64,000 bases of DNA, from NCBI RefSeq assembly GCF_003313505.1, contig NZ_QMHO01000009.1, positions 1-64,000 on the forward strand, read 5' to 3'. The DNA is from Pedobacter nanyangensis. GTDB taxonomy: Bacteria; Bacteroidota; Bacteroidia; Sphingobacteriales; Sphingobacteriaceae. This document shows, piece by piece, positions 17,262 to 26,061 of this stretch (positions are counted from its first letter, which is position 1; every line of letters starts with the position of its first letter). A program made the position numbers and the translations under genes. The notes under the pieces were generated by a model that saw nothing but the letters and a program-made list of their open reading frames with translations, searched no databases and was not told the origin of the DNA.

Positions 17262-18311
17262 TTATTTTTTTACAGTTACCAATGTTCCGTTGCTGATATT
17301 CTGATACCCAGCGGTGATCAGTTCGTCGCCTTCCTGCAAACCGCTTGTGATTTGTACACCGTTTTCTGCAAGACTTCCCAGCGTTACTTCTTTGTATACC
17401 GCCTTGTTCTGTCTGTCTTTCAGCCATACGAAGCGTTTGCCGGAATAGTCTACCATTACTGCTTTTATCGGAACAATGATATTCGCTTTATCGGAACTGC
17501 CTGAATTACCCAAATAGGTACGGCATACCATGCCGGGCAGAATTTTCCCTGTGGTATTGTTGATTTTTATCTTAATATCGTAGGTATGTGAAACTGGATT
17601 TGCGGCAACGCTTTTTTCAATAACCTGCCCTTCAAAACTTTCATCATTTAGCGCAGAGATTTTAACCTGGCATTTGGTTCCGGTATGGATAGCGGATATC
17701 TCGCCTTCGGGTATGGCGGCTTTAACTTTTACGCTTTTAACATCCATAATATTATAAACTGGTGTTCCGGGCATCACATTGGCTCCGGGTTCCAGATAAC
17801 GTCTGCCTACTACGCCCGATTGTGGCGAGTAGAGGTTACCGTCCTGCAAATTTTTACGGGCAATGGCTTCGTTTGCCTTTGCCTGTTCCACCTGTGTTTT
17901 TATCTCAATAAACTTGATTTCCGGTAAGCTCTTGCTTTCGTACATTGCCGACATTCTTTTGTAGGCATCTTCTGCTTGTTTCAGTGTGGCCAATGTCGAT
18001 TCGTGCGCATTTTTCAATGATGCTGTGTTTAACCGCCCTAAAAGCTGTCCTTTAGAAACTTTCTGCCCTTCGTTTGCATAAAGCTGTTCGATCATTCCAA
18101 CTCCCAAAAAGCTCACGTCTACCGCATTTTCACTTTCAACGGTTCCGATGTATTCCTGTTGGTATGCATTGTTGTCAGACTGAATTTGTTGTACACCTAC
18201 CAGGACGGTTTTGGCTTCGGTTTTTTCTTCTTTGGAAGAGCAGGAAAAAAGGATGAGCATGCAGGATAAAATGCCGACGTGCTTTGCCAGGGGAAACGCT
18301 GTTTTGTTCAT
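17262..18311 (-). CDS. RND periplasmic adaptor lipoprotein (HlyD/MFP family)
   Basis: A 349-residue membrane-fusion protein. The N terminus is a lipoprotein signal with lipobox LFSC (Cys24), so it is anchored to a membrane. A biotinyl-lipoyl-like half (GVGMIEQLYANEGQKVSKGQLLGRL, about 75-100) is followed by a helical hairpin (about 100-150), a second lipoyl half (LYSPQSGVVGRR) and the beta-barrel region. It is the first gene of the minus-strand efflux operon and is divergent from the AraC regulator at 18446. A TAACTTTG -7 box lies 30 bp upstream. Confidence 0.92.
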   Translation of the reverse strand: MNKTAFPLAKHVGILSCMLILFSCSSKEEKTEAKTVLVGVQQIQSDNNAYQQEYIGTVESENAVDVSFLGVGMIEQLYANEGQKVSKGQLLGRLNTASLKNAHESTLATLKQAEDAYKRMSAMYESKSLPEIKFIEIKTQVEQAKANEAIARKNLQDGNLYSPQSGVVGRRYLEPGANVMPGTPVYNIMDVKSVKVKAAIPEGEISAIHTGTKCQVKISALNDESFEGQVIEKSVAANPVSHTYDIKIKINNTTGKILPGMVCRTYLGNSGSSDKANIIVPIKAVMVDYSGKRFVWLKDRQNKAVYKEVTLGSLAENGVQITSGLQEGDELITAGYQNISNGTLVTVKK

Positions 18312-18340
18312 ATCTCTTTGTTATTTAATGTTTACTGCGT

Positions 18341-18348
18341 CAAAGTTA
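18341..18348 (-). promoter_or_regulatory. -7 box of efflux operon promoter
   Basis: On the minus strand, TAACTTTG matches the Bacteroidota -7 consensus TAnnTTTG, 30 bp from the adaptor ATG. The expected -33 position is only weakly matched. The overlap with the divergent AraC promoter region fits regulation by that protein. Confidence 0.55.
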
Positions 18349-18412
18349 TGGACGAGGAGTGCCCCGCGTAAAACCGATTATTCTTCGATAATGTTCAAAA
18401 GGTCGCTTTTTG

Positions 18413-18420
18413 TATATTTG
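18413..18420 (+). promoter_or_regulatory. -7 box of AraC regulator promoter
   Basis: TATATTTG exactly matches the Bacteroidota -7 consensus and lies 26 bp before the ATG at 18446. No strong -33 TTTG is seen at the optimal distance, which fits a promoter needing or lacking an activator. Confidence 0.5.
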
Positions 18421-18445
18421 TATTGATTATTAAGAGAAATTGAAA

Positions 18446-19339
18446 ATGAAAAAAGAAGATTTTGTCAAAATTTCCATAGCACACTTTGCCAGACAGCTAC
18501 ACGTAAATGTTATTGCGGAAACTAACGATTTTATCGTTTCCAAAAGCCCGAACACCTTTCGGGAGCATTCGTTTGATTTAGACCATCCGCATATTCTGGA
18601 CGGAATTGCTTTTGTGTTTTGTGTAAAAGGAAAGGCAAAGGTTAAAATAAACCTTACGGAACACGATGTGTATCAAAATACGATGCTTATTGCTGTCCCG
18701 AACAGTATTGTACAAATATTGGAACAGAGTGACGACCTGAAAATAGAGTTCCTGTTTTTTACGTTCGATTTTATTTCTAATATCAAGCTGTCTACCCAAT
18801 TGGGCTATATAGCTAAGGCGGTTGAAAAACAAACCTGCCTGTACCTGACCGATGAAACCTTCGGGGATTTGCTGGCCGTGCACAAACTTATTGTAAAGCA
18901 GTATCAAAAGCATATTGCTTACAGGGAAGATGTGATCAAAAATTTTCTGTATGCGTTAATCTACCAAATATTGCAATTGTACGCTACCAGTATAACCAGT
19001 AGCACCGCTAAAGGCCAGAATAGAAAAGAGGATATTCACATGAAGTTTATGGCCTTGCTTTTTGAACATTACAAAATCGAGCGCAGTGTTAAGTTCTATG
19101 CTGATAAGTTGTACCTGACACCGAAATATTTCGCCAAAGTTGTCAAAGATATAAGCGGCAAGCCCGTCCTTGAGTGGATAGACGAAATGGTTATTATGGC
19201 GGCAAAGGCATTGCTCAAAAGCTCGGATATGACTGTGGCGCAAATTTCATTTGAACTGGAATTTGCTAATTCTTCTTTCTTTGGGACCTATTTCAAGAGA
19301 AGAGTTGGAATCACGCCGTTGCAGTACAGAGAAAAGTAA
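18446..19339 (+). CDS. AraC-family transcriptional regulator
   Basis: A 297-residue regulator. The N-terminal part (about 1-180) is a cupin-like effector domain, with strands such as DGIAFVFCVKGKAKVKINLTEHDVY. The C-terminal part (about 195-295) is the two-HTH AraC DNA-binding domain ending in the signature FANSSFFGTYFKRRVGITPLQYR. The ATG at 18446 is preferred to a TTG two codons earlier. It is divergent from the efflux operon and upstream of the alcohol dehydrogenase gene, so it probably controls one or both. The ligand is unknown. Confidence 0.9.
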   Translation: MKKEDFVKISIAHFARQLHVNVIAETNDFIVSKSPNTFREHSFDLDHPHILDGIAFVFCVKGKAKVKINLTEHDVYQNTMLIAVPNSIVQILEQSDDLKIEFLFFTFDFISNIKLSTQLGYIAKAVEKQTCLYLTDETFGDLLAVHKLIVKQYQKHIAYREDVIKNFLYALIYQILQLYATSITSSTAKGQNRKEDIHMKFMALLFEHYKIERSVKFYADKLYLTPKYFAKVVKDISGKPVLEWIDEMVIMAAKALLKSSDMTVAQISFELEFANSSFFGTYFKRRVGITPLQYREK

Positions 19340-19594
19340 GTTATAACCGTATGATCGCCTACAACAGAATGAAAGCGAATTATTGAACGTTTATGGAGCT
19401 GTTTGGAACATTTAGAACACGCTGGATTTGGTACTTTTGAAGTAGCATCATCGAATGATAGACAACAGGGTTACGTTACCTTGAAAGTACAGGAATCGTT
19501 TTGATAATTTCGATAAATTAAGCAACACAAACAAATATACCGTCATTAATAAGTAATTACCCTGTAAACAATAATTACTATAATCAGGATAAAA

Positions 19595-20692
19595 ATGAAA
19601 GCATCAGTAGTAAAAAGCGTAGGCGGTGTCTTCCAAACAGAAGATGTTCAGATAGACCAACCGAAAGGTTATGAAGTATTGGTTAATATTAAAGCATCGG
19701 GACTATGTCATTCAGATCTGCATATCCGTGATGCCAATTACGGATTTCCGTTTCCTGCAGTATTGGGACACGAGCCGGCTGGAATTGTAGAAGCCGTGGG
19801 CGAACTTGTATCCGAATTTGAAGTGGGCGACCACGTGGTTGGCTGCCTGATACAATATTGTGGGGCCTGTGAAGAATGCTTGTCTGGTCAGACTTATTTT
19901 TGTAAACATCCTGAATTTACACTAAGGAAAGCAGGAGAATCGTCTCGACTAAAAAACAAAGAGAATAATCTTCTAAATCAAGGGTTTGGATTGGGTGGGT
20001 TTGCTGAAAAAATACTTACTCATCAAAACCAGTTGGCAAAAGTACCAAAGGAAATGCCTTTTGACAAGGCTTGTCTTCTAGGTTGTGGAACCGTTACTGG
20101 TGCAGGAGCCATCATTAATACCGCTAAAACTAAAGCTGGCGATAGTGTTGCAATAATAGGAGTTGGCGGCGTTGGATTAAACGCCATATCCGGAGCTAAA
20201 ATTGCGGGAGCGACTATTATTATTGCCATCGATATTGATGATGAAAAATTAGAATTTTCTAAAAAGTTCGGAGCCACGCATATCATTAATTCAAAGAACG
20301 AAGATGTTGTTGCCCGTGTAAAACAAATAAGCGAAGGAGGAGTTAATTCTGCTTTTGAAGTGATCGGATTACAATCTACATCAGAACAAGCTGTGCAAAT
20401 GATAAAACGTGGCGGTGGAGCTTACTTGATTGGGATGTCTAAGCCAAATACTTTAATTTCTGTTAAGTCTTTTGAGGAAATGGTTGCTGATGGAAAGAAA
20501 TTGATTGGGGTGATGATGGGTTCCAGCAACTTAAAAAGAGATATCCCGATGTATGCCAAACTATACCTTGAAGGAAGAATGAACCTGGACGATTTAGTCT
20601 ATAAAACCATTAATATAGATCAGGTTGAAGAAGCCTATCAGGAGCTGGCTTCCGGCAAAATTGTTGGGCGTACGGTCATCACTTCTTTTTAA
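19595..20692 (+). CDS. Zinc-dependent alcohol dehydrogenase (MDR family)
   Basis: A 365-residue medium-chain NAD(P)-dependent alcohol dehydrogenase. Catalytic zinc ligands are visible in GLCHSD (Cys38) and GHE (His59, Glu60). The structural zinc site has the four-cysteine set Cys89, Cys92, Cys95 and Cys103. The Rossmann motif is GVGGVG (about 187-192). Class III-like features include the LLGCGTVTGAGA segment. It is followed by two short-chain dehydrogenase genes in the same direction, which suggests an alcohol/carbonyl oxidation cassette. A TACTTTTG sequence at 19432-19439 could be the -7 box, which would leave a leader of about 150 nt. The substrate is not evident. Confidence 0.9.
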   Translation: MKASVVKSVGGVFQTEDVQIDQPKGYEVLVNIKASGLCHSDLHIRDANYGFPFPAVLGHEPAGIVEAVGELVSEFEVGDHVVGCLIQYCGACEECLSGQTYFCKHPEFTLRKAGESSRLKNKENNLLNQGFGLGGFAEKILTHQNQLAKVPKEMPFDKACLLGCGTVTGAGAIINTAKTKAGDSVAIIGVGGVGLNAISGAKIAGATIIIAIDIDDEKLEFSKKFGATHIINSKNEDVVARVKQISEGGVNSAFEVIGLQSTSEQAVQMIKRGGGAYLIGMSKPNTLISVKSFEEMVADGKKLIGVMMGSSNLKRDIPMYAKLYLEGRMNLDDLVYKTINIDQVEEAYQELASGKIVGRTVITSF

Positions 20693-20838
20693 TAAGTAGT
20701 AGCTGTTAGCAATTAACTTTTATCAATTAACCTTAAAATCAATGTGTTGAAGTTTGGAAATGTATGATTAAATAGTTTCAAGTACTTTGACTATACAAAC
20801 ACATCAGAATTATTTTTTAAAATCATTAAATATAAATT

Positions 20839-21590
20839 ATGAACAGATTAGAGGGAAAAGTCGCCATCATTACCGGTGGTGCAAGTGGAATGGGAGAAGC
20901 ACACGTACGCCTTTTTATTGAAGAGGGTGCGAAGGTTGTTATCACAGATATTGTGGAGGAAGCAGGAATGAATTGGCCAAGGAAGTTGGCGAAAACGCTA
21001 TTTTTTTGAAACACGATGTAGCTGACCCTAAAAGTTGGGCAGAAGTTGTAAAAAGTGTGATTAATGAATTTGGAACCATAAATATTTTAGTTAATAACGC
21101 TGGTTATGCCGGTCCAATAGTCCTTTTGGCAGATATGAAGGATGAGGATTATCTTGGCGTTGTATCTGTTGACCAGCACGGTACATTTTATGGTATGAAA
21201 GCGGTTATCCCGGAAATGATGAGAAATGGCGGTGGTTCAATCATTAACATCGGCTCGGTTGCCGGTTTGAGGTTTGAGGATGGCACACCTAATGCTGCAT
21301 ATAGTACAGCGAAATTTGCGATAAGAGGCCTTACGCAAGCAGCAGCTTATCAATATGGGGACAAAAACATTCGGGTAAACGCAGTTCATCCGGGAGGTGT
21401 AACTACACCATTGTTGTTAGGTCATTTTAGTAAGGCAGAGCTTGACGAACTGGCATCAGGACAACCACTGCAAAATCGTCTTGGTAAACCGCGGGAAATT
21501 TCGCAGGTCGTCTTGTTTTTAGCTTCGGATGACTCTTCTTTTGTGACAGGTGCCGATTACGTTGTCGATGGTGGAAAATCAATTCACTAA
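20839..21590 (+). pseudogene. Short-chain dehydrogenase, frameshifted
   Basis: From the ATG at 20839 the frame encodes a classical SDR N terminus ([15 protein letters not shown], glycine motif). It then runs out of frame near 20967 and stops at about 21009. The rest continues in another frame from about 20967 to 21590, with NNAG, the catalytic YSTAKFA (Tyr and Lys) and the closing VVDGG. Restoring one A in GGAATG at about 20965-20970 would rejoin the frames and give the usual NELAKEVGE sequence. The full-length product would be about 250 residues. It is either a recent pseudogene or a sequencing error; everything else looks intact. Confidence 0.85.
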
Positions 21591-21653
21591 GACCTGTATA
21601 AGTTAATACATTTCAATCTATAAATATTCATTAACAAATTTAACAAATAAAAA

Positions 21654-22451
21654 ATGTTAGAAATTATGAAAGACAAAGCAATCATTATTACAGGAGCTGC
21701 AATGGGATTAGGATATGCAACAGCCAAAGAATTAGCATCAAGAGGAGCAAATTTAACTTTGGTAGATTTCAACAGTGACGTATTATTGGATACTGTTAAA
21801 AAAGAACTATCAGCACTTTATCCATCTTCAACATTCATAAGCGTAAAGGCAGATGTTTCCAAGGAATTAGAGGTGAAGAATTATGTAGACCAAACCGTAA
21901 AAACCTTTGGAAAAATAGATGGTCTTTACAACAATGCCGGTATTGCGGGCGGACCATCCGAAATGACAGAATATGATATGGATTTATTCAAGAAGGTAAT
22001 AGAAATAAATTTGATGGGCGTTTACTATGGGATGCGGTACACTATCCCCGAAATGAAGAAAAGAAACTTTGGCCGTATTGTAAATGTTGCATCTACTGCA
22101 GGTATTCGTGGGGTCTTCAATATGGCACCTTACGTTTCAAGCAAGCACGCTGTTTCCGGGATAACGAAAAGTGCCGGAATTGAATACGGGCAATTTAATA
22201 TACTTACCAATGCAATTGCCCCGGGAGCGATATTAACACCTATGCTTGCGGATGTGCTCAAGAAAATAAATCCCGTTGACCCTAAGGCGGCGGAGAAAGC
22301 ACAGTCCGCAAACAATCCAACAAAAAGATTAGGGTTGCCGGAGGAGGTAGCAAAATTTGTTGCGTTTTTAATAGCTGAAGAAAACTCATATATCAATGGG
22401 CAAACGATTGCCATCGATGGGGGCGAATCACAAATATTCGGCACGTTTTAA
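21654..22451 (+). CDS. Short-chain dehydrogenase/reductase
   Basis: A 265-residue classical SDR (the start may instead be the ATG at 21666, giving 261 residues). It has the cofactor motif TGAAMGLG near the N terminus, NNAG (about 98-101), the catalytic Ser in VASTAG and YVSSKHA carrying Tyr and Lys, and a C-terminal IAIDGG. The Asp after beta-2 (LVDFN) suggests NAD rather than NADP. It lies 63 bp after the frameshifted SDR. A partial copy of an SDR C-terminal tail directly follows its stop, a sign of past duplication and deletion. The substrate is unknown. Confidence 0.88.
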   Translation: MLEIMKDKAIIITGAAMGLGYATAKELASRGANLTLVDFNSDVLLDTVKKELSALYPSSTFISVKADVSKELEVKNYVDQTVKTFGKIDGLYNNAGIAGGPSEMTEYDMDLFKKVIEINLMGVYYGMRYTIPEMKKRNFGRIVNVASTAGIRGVFNMAPYVSSKHAVSGITKSAGIEYGQFNILTNAIAPGAILTPMLADVLKKINPVDPKAAEKAQSANNPTKRLGLPEEVAKFVAFLIAEENSYINGQTIAIDGGESQIFGTF

Positions 22452-22452
22452 T

Positions 22453-22500
22453 ATTGATGGTCAAACAATTGGCATTGACGGCGGGATGAGTATTCAATAG
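22453..22500 (+). pseudogene. SDR C-terminal tail remnant
   Basis: Sixteen codons just after the preceding SDR stop read IDGQTIGIDGGMSIQ and a TAG, the typical end of an SDR gene. The frame differs from the preceding gene and nothing upstream belongs to it. It is the tail of a deleted or recombined SDR copy. Confidence 0.7.
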
Positions 22501-22586
22501 AAAAATTTTTTTTAAGTATAATTTACTTTCCAAACACACGCAAGGTTTTTAACAATAAGAATTAAAATTTAAAGATAAAATAAACA

Positions 22587-23282
22587 ATGGAAAAAGTAAT
22601 CCAATTTTTGGTAAGTGATCAAGTAAACGCTTATAAAGTAGTTGAAAAATTAAAGGATTTAGACACTAAATCAGATATTTCTACAGATAAAATATTTGTA
22701 TTGGTAAAAGATGAAAATGGAAAGGTAAGCTTAAAAGACAGCAATGGGGATATTGCAGACAATACATTGTTTGGTCTTTTTGCCGGTGGGTTAATTGGAT
22801 TTTTTGGCGGTCCGGTTGGTTTTCTTTTAGGCAGTTCATTTGGTGCCTTGTTCGGTTCCCTGGCAGATTTGGGTATGGCCGAAAGACAAAATGAATATTT
22901 AGATAAAGTTGCTGAAAAAATTCCTGCTGGTAAATCTTTGGTAGTGGCACACGTTTTTGAAGATTGGACAACACCAATTGATTCTTCTTTAACTGAAATC
23001 GCCGAAATTACCCGGATCGATGTTTCTGAAGAAGTAAACAAAGCTATTGAAACGGAAATTGATAGCTTTAAAGCAGACATTGATAAAATTGAAAGTGATA
23101 TTAAAAATACAATTAAGGAGCAAAGGGAAACCTTACAAGCAAAACTTACCGAGTTGAAAACAAAAAGACAAAGCAAGGAAGCTGAGCTGAAAGCACGTGT
23201 GGAATTGCAAAAAAACGCCTACAAAAATTGGTTAGCAAAAGCCAAGGACAAAATAAAATCGCTTTCAAAAAAAGAGGACTAG
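22587..23282 (+). CDS. DUF1269-type protein with glycine zipper and coiled-coil tail
   Basis: A 231-residue protein. Residues 1-60 form a ferredoxin-like half. Residues 63-96 are a Gly-rich hydrophobic hairpin (LFAGGLIGFFGGPVGFLLG) that could insert in a membrane. Residues 110-140 carry the VAHVFEDWTTPID strand shared with the 9181-9636 protein. Residues 155-231 are a strongly charged coiled coil. The gene is flanked by SDR tail remnants on both sides, and its last codons overlap the frame of the downstream remnant, so it probably entered the locus by recombination inside SDR genes. The role is unknown; stress association is inferred from the neighbouring universal stress gene. Confidence 0.75.
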   Translation: MEKVIQFLVSDQVNAYKVVEKLKDLDTKSDISTDKIFVLVKDENGKVSLKDSNGDIADNTLFGLFAGGLIGFFGGPVGFLLGSSFGALFGSLADLGMAERQNEYLDKVAEKIPAGKSLVVAHVFEDWTTPIDSSLTEIAEITRIDVSEEVNKAIETEIDSFKADIDKIESDIKNTIKEQRETLQAKLTELKTKRQSKEAELKARVELQKNAYKNWLAKAKDKIKSLSKKED

Positions 23283-23509
23283 TCCAGAAAAATATCCGTG
23301 CTAATTTCGTGCATCCGGGATTCATCAAAACGCCTATGACGGCAGCCGCAAAAAATGAAGGTTGCGGAAGCGCAACTCAGAATATTCCTTTAGGTGGATT
23401 AGCAGAAACATTCGAAGTAAACAATTTGGTCATATTTCTTGCTTCAGACGAATCATCTTATATGACAGGTACCGAACAGTTGATTGATGGCGGGATGAAT
23501 ATCCAATAA
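23276..23509 (+). pseudogene. SDR C-terminal fragment
   Basis: About 77 codons encode the last third of an SDR: NIRANFVHPGFIKTPM, then LVIFLASDESSYMTG and LIDGGMNIQ before the stop. The cofactor-binding and catalytic parts are missing. The fragment begins inside the last codons of the DUF1269-type gene in a different frame, which marks a recombination joint. It is not expected to make an active enzyme. Confidence 0.8.
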
Positions 23510-23700
23510 ATGAAAAATATAGCTTGTAAAGCACGTAAAATAAATACAGATAATAAGTTTTTTAAATTTAAACTGATGCCTTATACTGCTCTTTAACTCT
23601 GAAGAGCAGGTCATAAACGCTAACGCTGCAGTTCAACAATTACCTAAAAAAACCGGGGCATGCTGTGCCTTTCCCCATCGTTCACTTAAACAATATTTAA

Positions 23701-24522
23701 ATGAGATCAATTATCGTTGCCACGAATTTTTCGCCGTTGGCAGAAAATGCTGTTAATTATGCAGCTGCCATTGCAGAAGAACGTCAATTGGAGCTTGTGC
23801 TTTTCAACTCCTTTACCCTTCCGTTGCATGCTTCCAATTCGCTTCTCCCAGCTTCGTCCATCGAGGAGATTATTGACCAAAATCTGAAAAGGTTACAGAA
23901 GAGGGCTCACGATCTTTCCGAAAAACATGGGATAACTGTTTTTGCCGAACAAATATTTTACGGTATGCAAGACGAGCTGCCCAGACTTATCGCAAAATAT
24001 AATACAGCTCTTTTGGTATTTGGGATGTCAGAAAAATCGGTAGAACAATCATATATGGGAAATACGACTACCGCTGCAATAAAGAACCTTGATTTTCCGA
24101 TCATGGCGGTTCCTGCAGGGTTAAGCTATTTTGGGATAAAGAAGGTTTTGTTCGCATGTGACGACCTGTCATTGGTTCCAAAGACTGTTTTTGACAGAAT
24201 CAATGAAGTCGCCCAGGGCATGGGGGCCCAAGTGGAAGTTTTTCATGTCGAAAAGCATCTTGAAAAGATGAAGGAGATGGACGAGAAATCTTTTTCAGAA
24301 ATTACGCGTAAAGGCGAGCATCCCGGTATTGTTTACCTATATAAAGGTGTGCTGTCGAATAATGTCATCTCTGAAATTGCGAAGGAAGTAGCCGTCTTTG
24401 GTGCAGATATTTTAATTATGTCCCCAAAAAAATACGGGTTCTGGGAGTCTATTGTTCATAGGAGTAAGACACGACTGATGGCTGCAGGGCTTCAGGTACC
24501 GCTACTTTCGATACCTATTTAA
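23701..24522 (+). CDS. Universal stress protein, tandem UspA domains
   Basis: A 273-residue protein with two UspA-like domains (about 1-140 and 146-273). The first starts with MRSIIVATNFSPLAENAVNYA, and the second with IKKVLFACDDLSLVP. The ATP-binding GxxGxxxxxx(S/T) motif is degenerate in both halves (GMSEKSVEQSYMGNTT in the first), so nucleotide binding is uncertain. Tandem Usp proteins are common in Bacteroidota and respond to stress or starvation. It is the last complete cargo gene before the conserved island end. A small hairpin (23586-23609) lies upstream. Confidence 0.88.
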   Translation: MRSIIVATNFSPLAENAVNYAAAIAEERQLELVLFNSFTLPLHASNSLLPASSIEEIIDQNLKRLQKRAHDLSEKHGITVFAEQIFYGMQDELPRLIAKYNTALLVFGMSEKSVEQSYMGNTTTAAIKNLDFPIMAVPAGLSYFGIKKVLFACDDLSLVPKTVFDRINEVAQGMGAQVEVFHVEKHLEKMKEMDEKSFSEITRKGEHPGIVYLYKGVLSNNVISEIAKEVAVFGADILIMSPKKYGFWESIVHRSKTRLMAAGLQVPLLSIPI

Positions 24523-24678
24523 TTTACCAGGTTCATTTTAGATATATTTAGGAATAAGCATCCCTTTCTCTGTTAACTAATCAAGCCGATGATTGGAAGG
24601 TTTTATGGAGTTATCTAAACTCAAACGAATAGCTATTTAATTTTCAAATAATTATTTGTTATTTATTTAATCATATGG

Positions 24679-24972
24679 TTGAGTGACATCTCATTACCAT
24701 ATTATTACAGCCACCTCAACGAAAAGGGACGCTGGGCAACCCTACTATTTCTCGACTACCTTGACACCTTAGATATTGCCGATACTGAAATGATCCTACA
24801 TGAACCTTATATGGAAAAACTGAGCAGTACTATTGCAGCTATTCTAAACAGGAATGCCGATGACAAGCAATTGGCGGAAGAAAGTGCTAGAAAGGTAGTT
24901 GCTGAATGGCATAAAGTTGTTATAGCCAATCGTGCAAAATATCTACTGGATGGACTAGGTGGCGATGGTTAA
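24679..24972 (+). pseudogene. 5'-truncated copy of small island-end gene
   Basis: The 97 codons match the C-terminal three quarters of the 128-residue protein at 3739-4125 (LHEPYMEKL, AEWHK, KYLLDGL). Similarity begins at DISLP; the first 30 or so residues are missing, and the only in-frame start is a TTG at 24679. The ATG at 24675 leads to a stop after three codons. It is probably a remnant left when cargo DNA was joined to the conserved recombinase end, though expression from TTG cannot be excluded. Confidence 0.7.
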
Positions 24973-24984
24973 TGGAATTTCCCT

Positions 24985-25069
24985 ACGCTCATTTTCGGCC
25001 TGCGGAACGCCAACGCTCTTGCCCGCACCAGTTCCCGCTTTTTGCATCTACGGTGGGAAATTCGCTTGG
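24985..25069. repeat. 85-bp conserved non-coding island element, copy 2
   Basis: This is a near-identical copy of 4139-4223, at the same place after the small gene and before the cargo slot. Conservation is as high as in the recombinase genes even though no frame is kept, which suggests function as DNA or RNA. Confidence 0.7.
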
Positions 25070-25212
25070 GGACTTGGGGCTTTTGCAATTTTGGGAGTAA
25101 CATTGTTTCGATAACAACTTAAAAATTTACAGCTACTGAACATGAAGGAAGTTTTCTAGGAGGTTTTTGATTAATCTCCAATTATTTATATTTACCAATA
25201 AAAGCTTTCAAA

Positions 25213-25887
25213 ATGAATAAGGAATTAACGTTAGATAGAGGGACAATGATTACCGTTGCTTTCCAGAGAGAAAGAATATTATTGTTTTGTGATGGCCGTA
25301 TAACAGATTTTGAAACACACGCAATAAAATTTGATAATGTTACCAAACTGTATGAGATTACTTCAATGGTAGCTATTGCATGCTCAGGTTTCAAACTACA
25401 TGATTTAGAAAAGAGAATTCAACAGCTCGCCAGACAACATAATCATTGGTACATAGAAGATGTAATCTTAGATGCTAGACAGGCAGTTGTAGAACTATGG
25501 AATTTTAAAGTTATGGTACATGGAGCTGCCAACTTAAAAGAAGCGGCAATATTTATTATCGTTGCAGGTGTTAATAAAGAAGGAGATTGTGGTATTTTTT
25601 CGATACACAAACAAGAAGACCACAGTTTTAGAGTAGATCAGGTATCGATGTTGTCTGAACTGTCACTTCATACTGTCTGTTATGTAGATAAGGCAAGGGA
25701 AATAGTGGATAGAAACTATCGTGAACTACAGAATGTAAACACGGGAGAGCCAACTGATCAGCAGCTATACGAAATTTTTAGGATGTCAATGGAGGAAGTA
25801 AACCGCATTGACGACACTATCGGTGGAGAAATTTTCAGTTTAAAGATTGACAAACAGGGTGTATCGGCATTATATCATCCTAAATAA
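25213..25887 (+). CDS. Proteasome/HslV-like Ntn hydrolase
   Basis: A 224-residue protein that resembles a 20S beta or HslV-type N-terminal nucleophile hydrolase. A short leader ends in Gly10-Thr11. If Thr11 becomes residue 1 after processing, Asp27 falls at position 17 and Lys45 near the catalytic Lys33 position (TKLYEI, two residues shifted), matching the Thr1/Asp17/Lys33 triad. CDGRIT resembles HslV GDGQAT. The later ACSG turn and the closing IDKQGV strand also fit. No ATPase partner (HslU, Mpa) is near. It occupies the slot used by the OLD nuclease in island 1, so it may be defence or stress cargo. The family call is by motif reading. Confidence 0.7.
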   Translation: MNKELTLDRGTMITVAFQRERILLFCDGRITDFETHAIKFDNVTKLYEITSMVAIACSGFKLHDLEKRIQQLARQHNHWYIEDVILDARQAVVELWNFKVMVHGAANLKEAAIFIIVAGVNKEGDCGIFSIHKQEDHSFRVDQVSMLSELSLHTVCYVDKAREIVDRNYRELQNVNTGEPTDQQLYEIFRMSMEEVNRIDDTIGGEIFSLKIDKQGVSALYHPK

Positions 25888-25974
25888 CATCTAATATCAA
25901 AGCATTCAAATGAGATGTGACTTGGATAGATCTTTTAAGCTTCAGGAAGCGTTAATAATAAGAAAGCGGCAACA

Positions 25975-25993
25975 ATCCGAAGATTACTGCCGC
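25975..25993. repeat. Conserved short hairpin at right edge of cargo slot, copy 2
   Basis: GCGGCA pairs with TGCCGC downstream of the recombinase stop. It matches 6571-6600 in island 1 and marks where homology between the two islands resumes after the cargo slot. Confidence 0.5.
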
Positions 25994-26061
25994 CCATCTA
26001 AATTAACGCTCTCAAGTTAAAGGTACGATATAAGTTATCGAATTCCAAAAGTTTGAAAGAT

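Noticed and set aside
19432-19439. TACTTTTG as promoter of the alcohol dehydrogenase gene
   Set aside because: It matches the -7 consensus, but the -33 box is missing at the right distance and the leader would be about 150 nt, so it is not listed as a feature.
22631-23176. A 181-codon minus-strand frame
   Set aside because: Antisense of the DUF1269-type gene, with Ser-rich composition typical of a shadow frame.
23228-23282. Extension of the SDR fragment into the DUF1269-type gene
   Set aside because: SDR similarity begins only at about 23276; the open codons before that are an out-of-frame reading of the coiled-coil tail.
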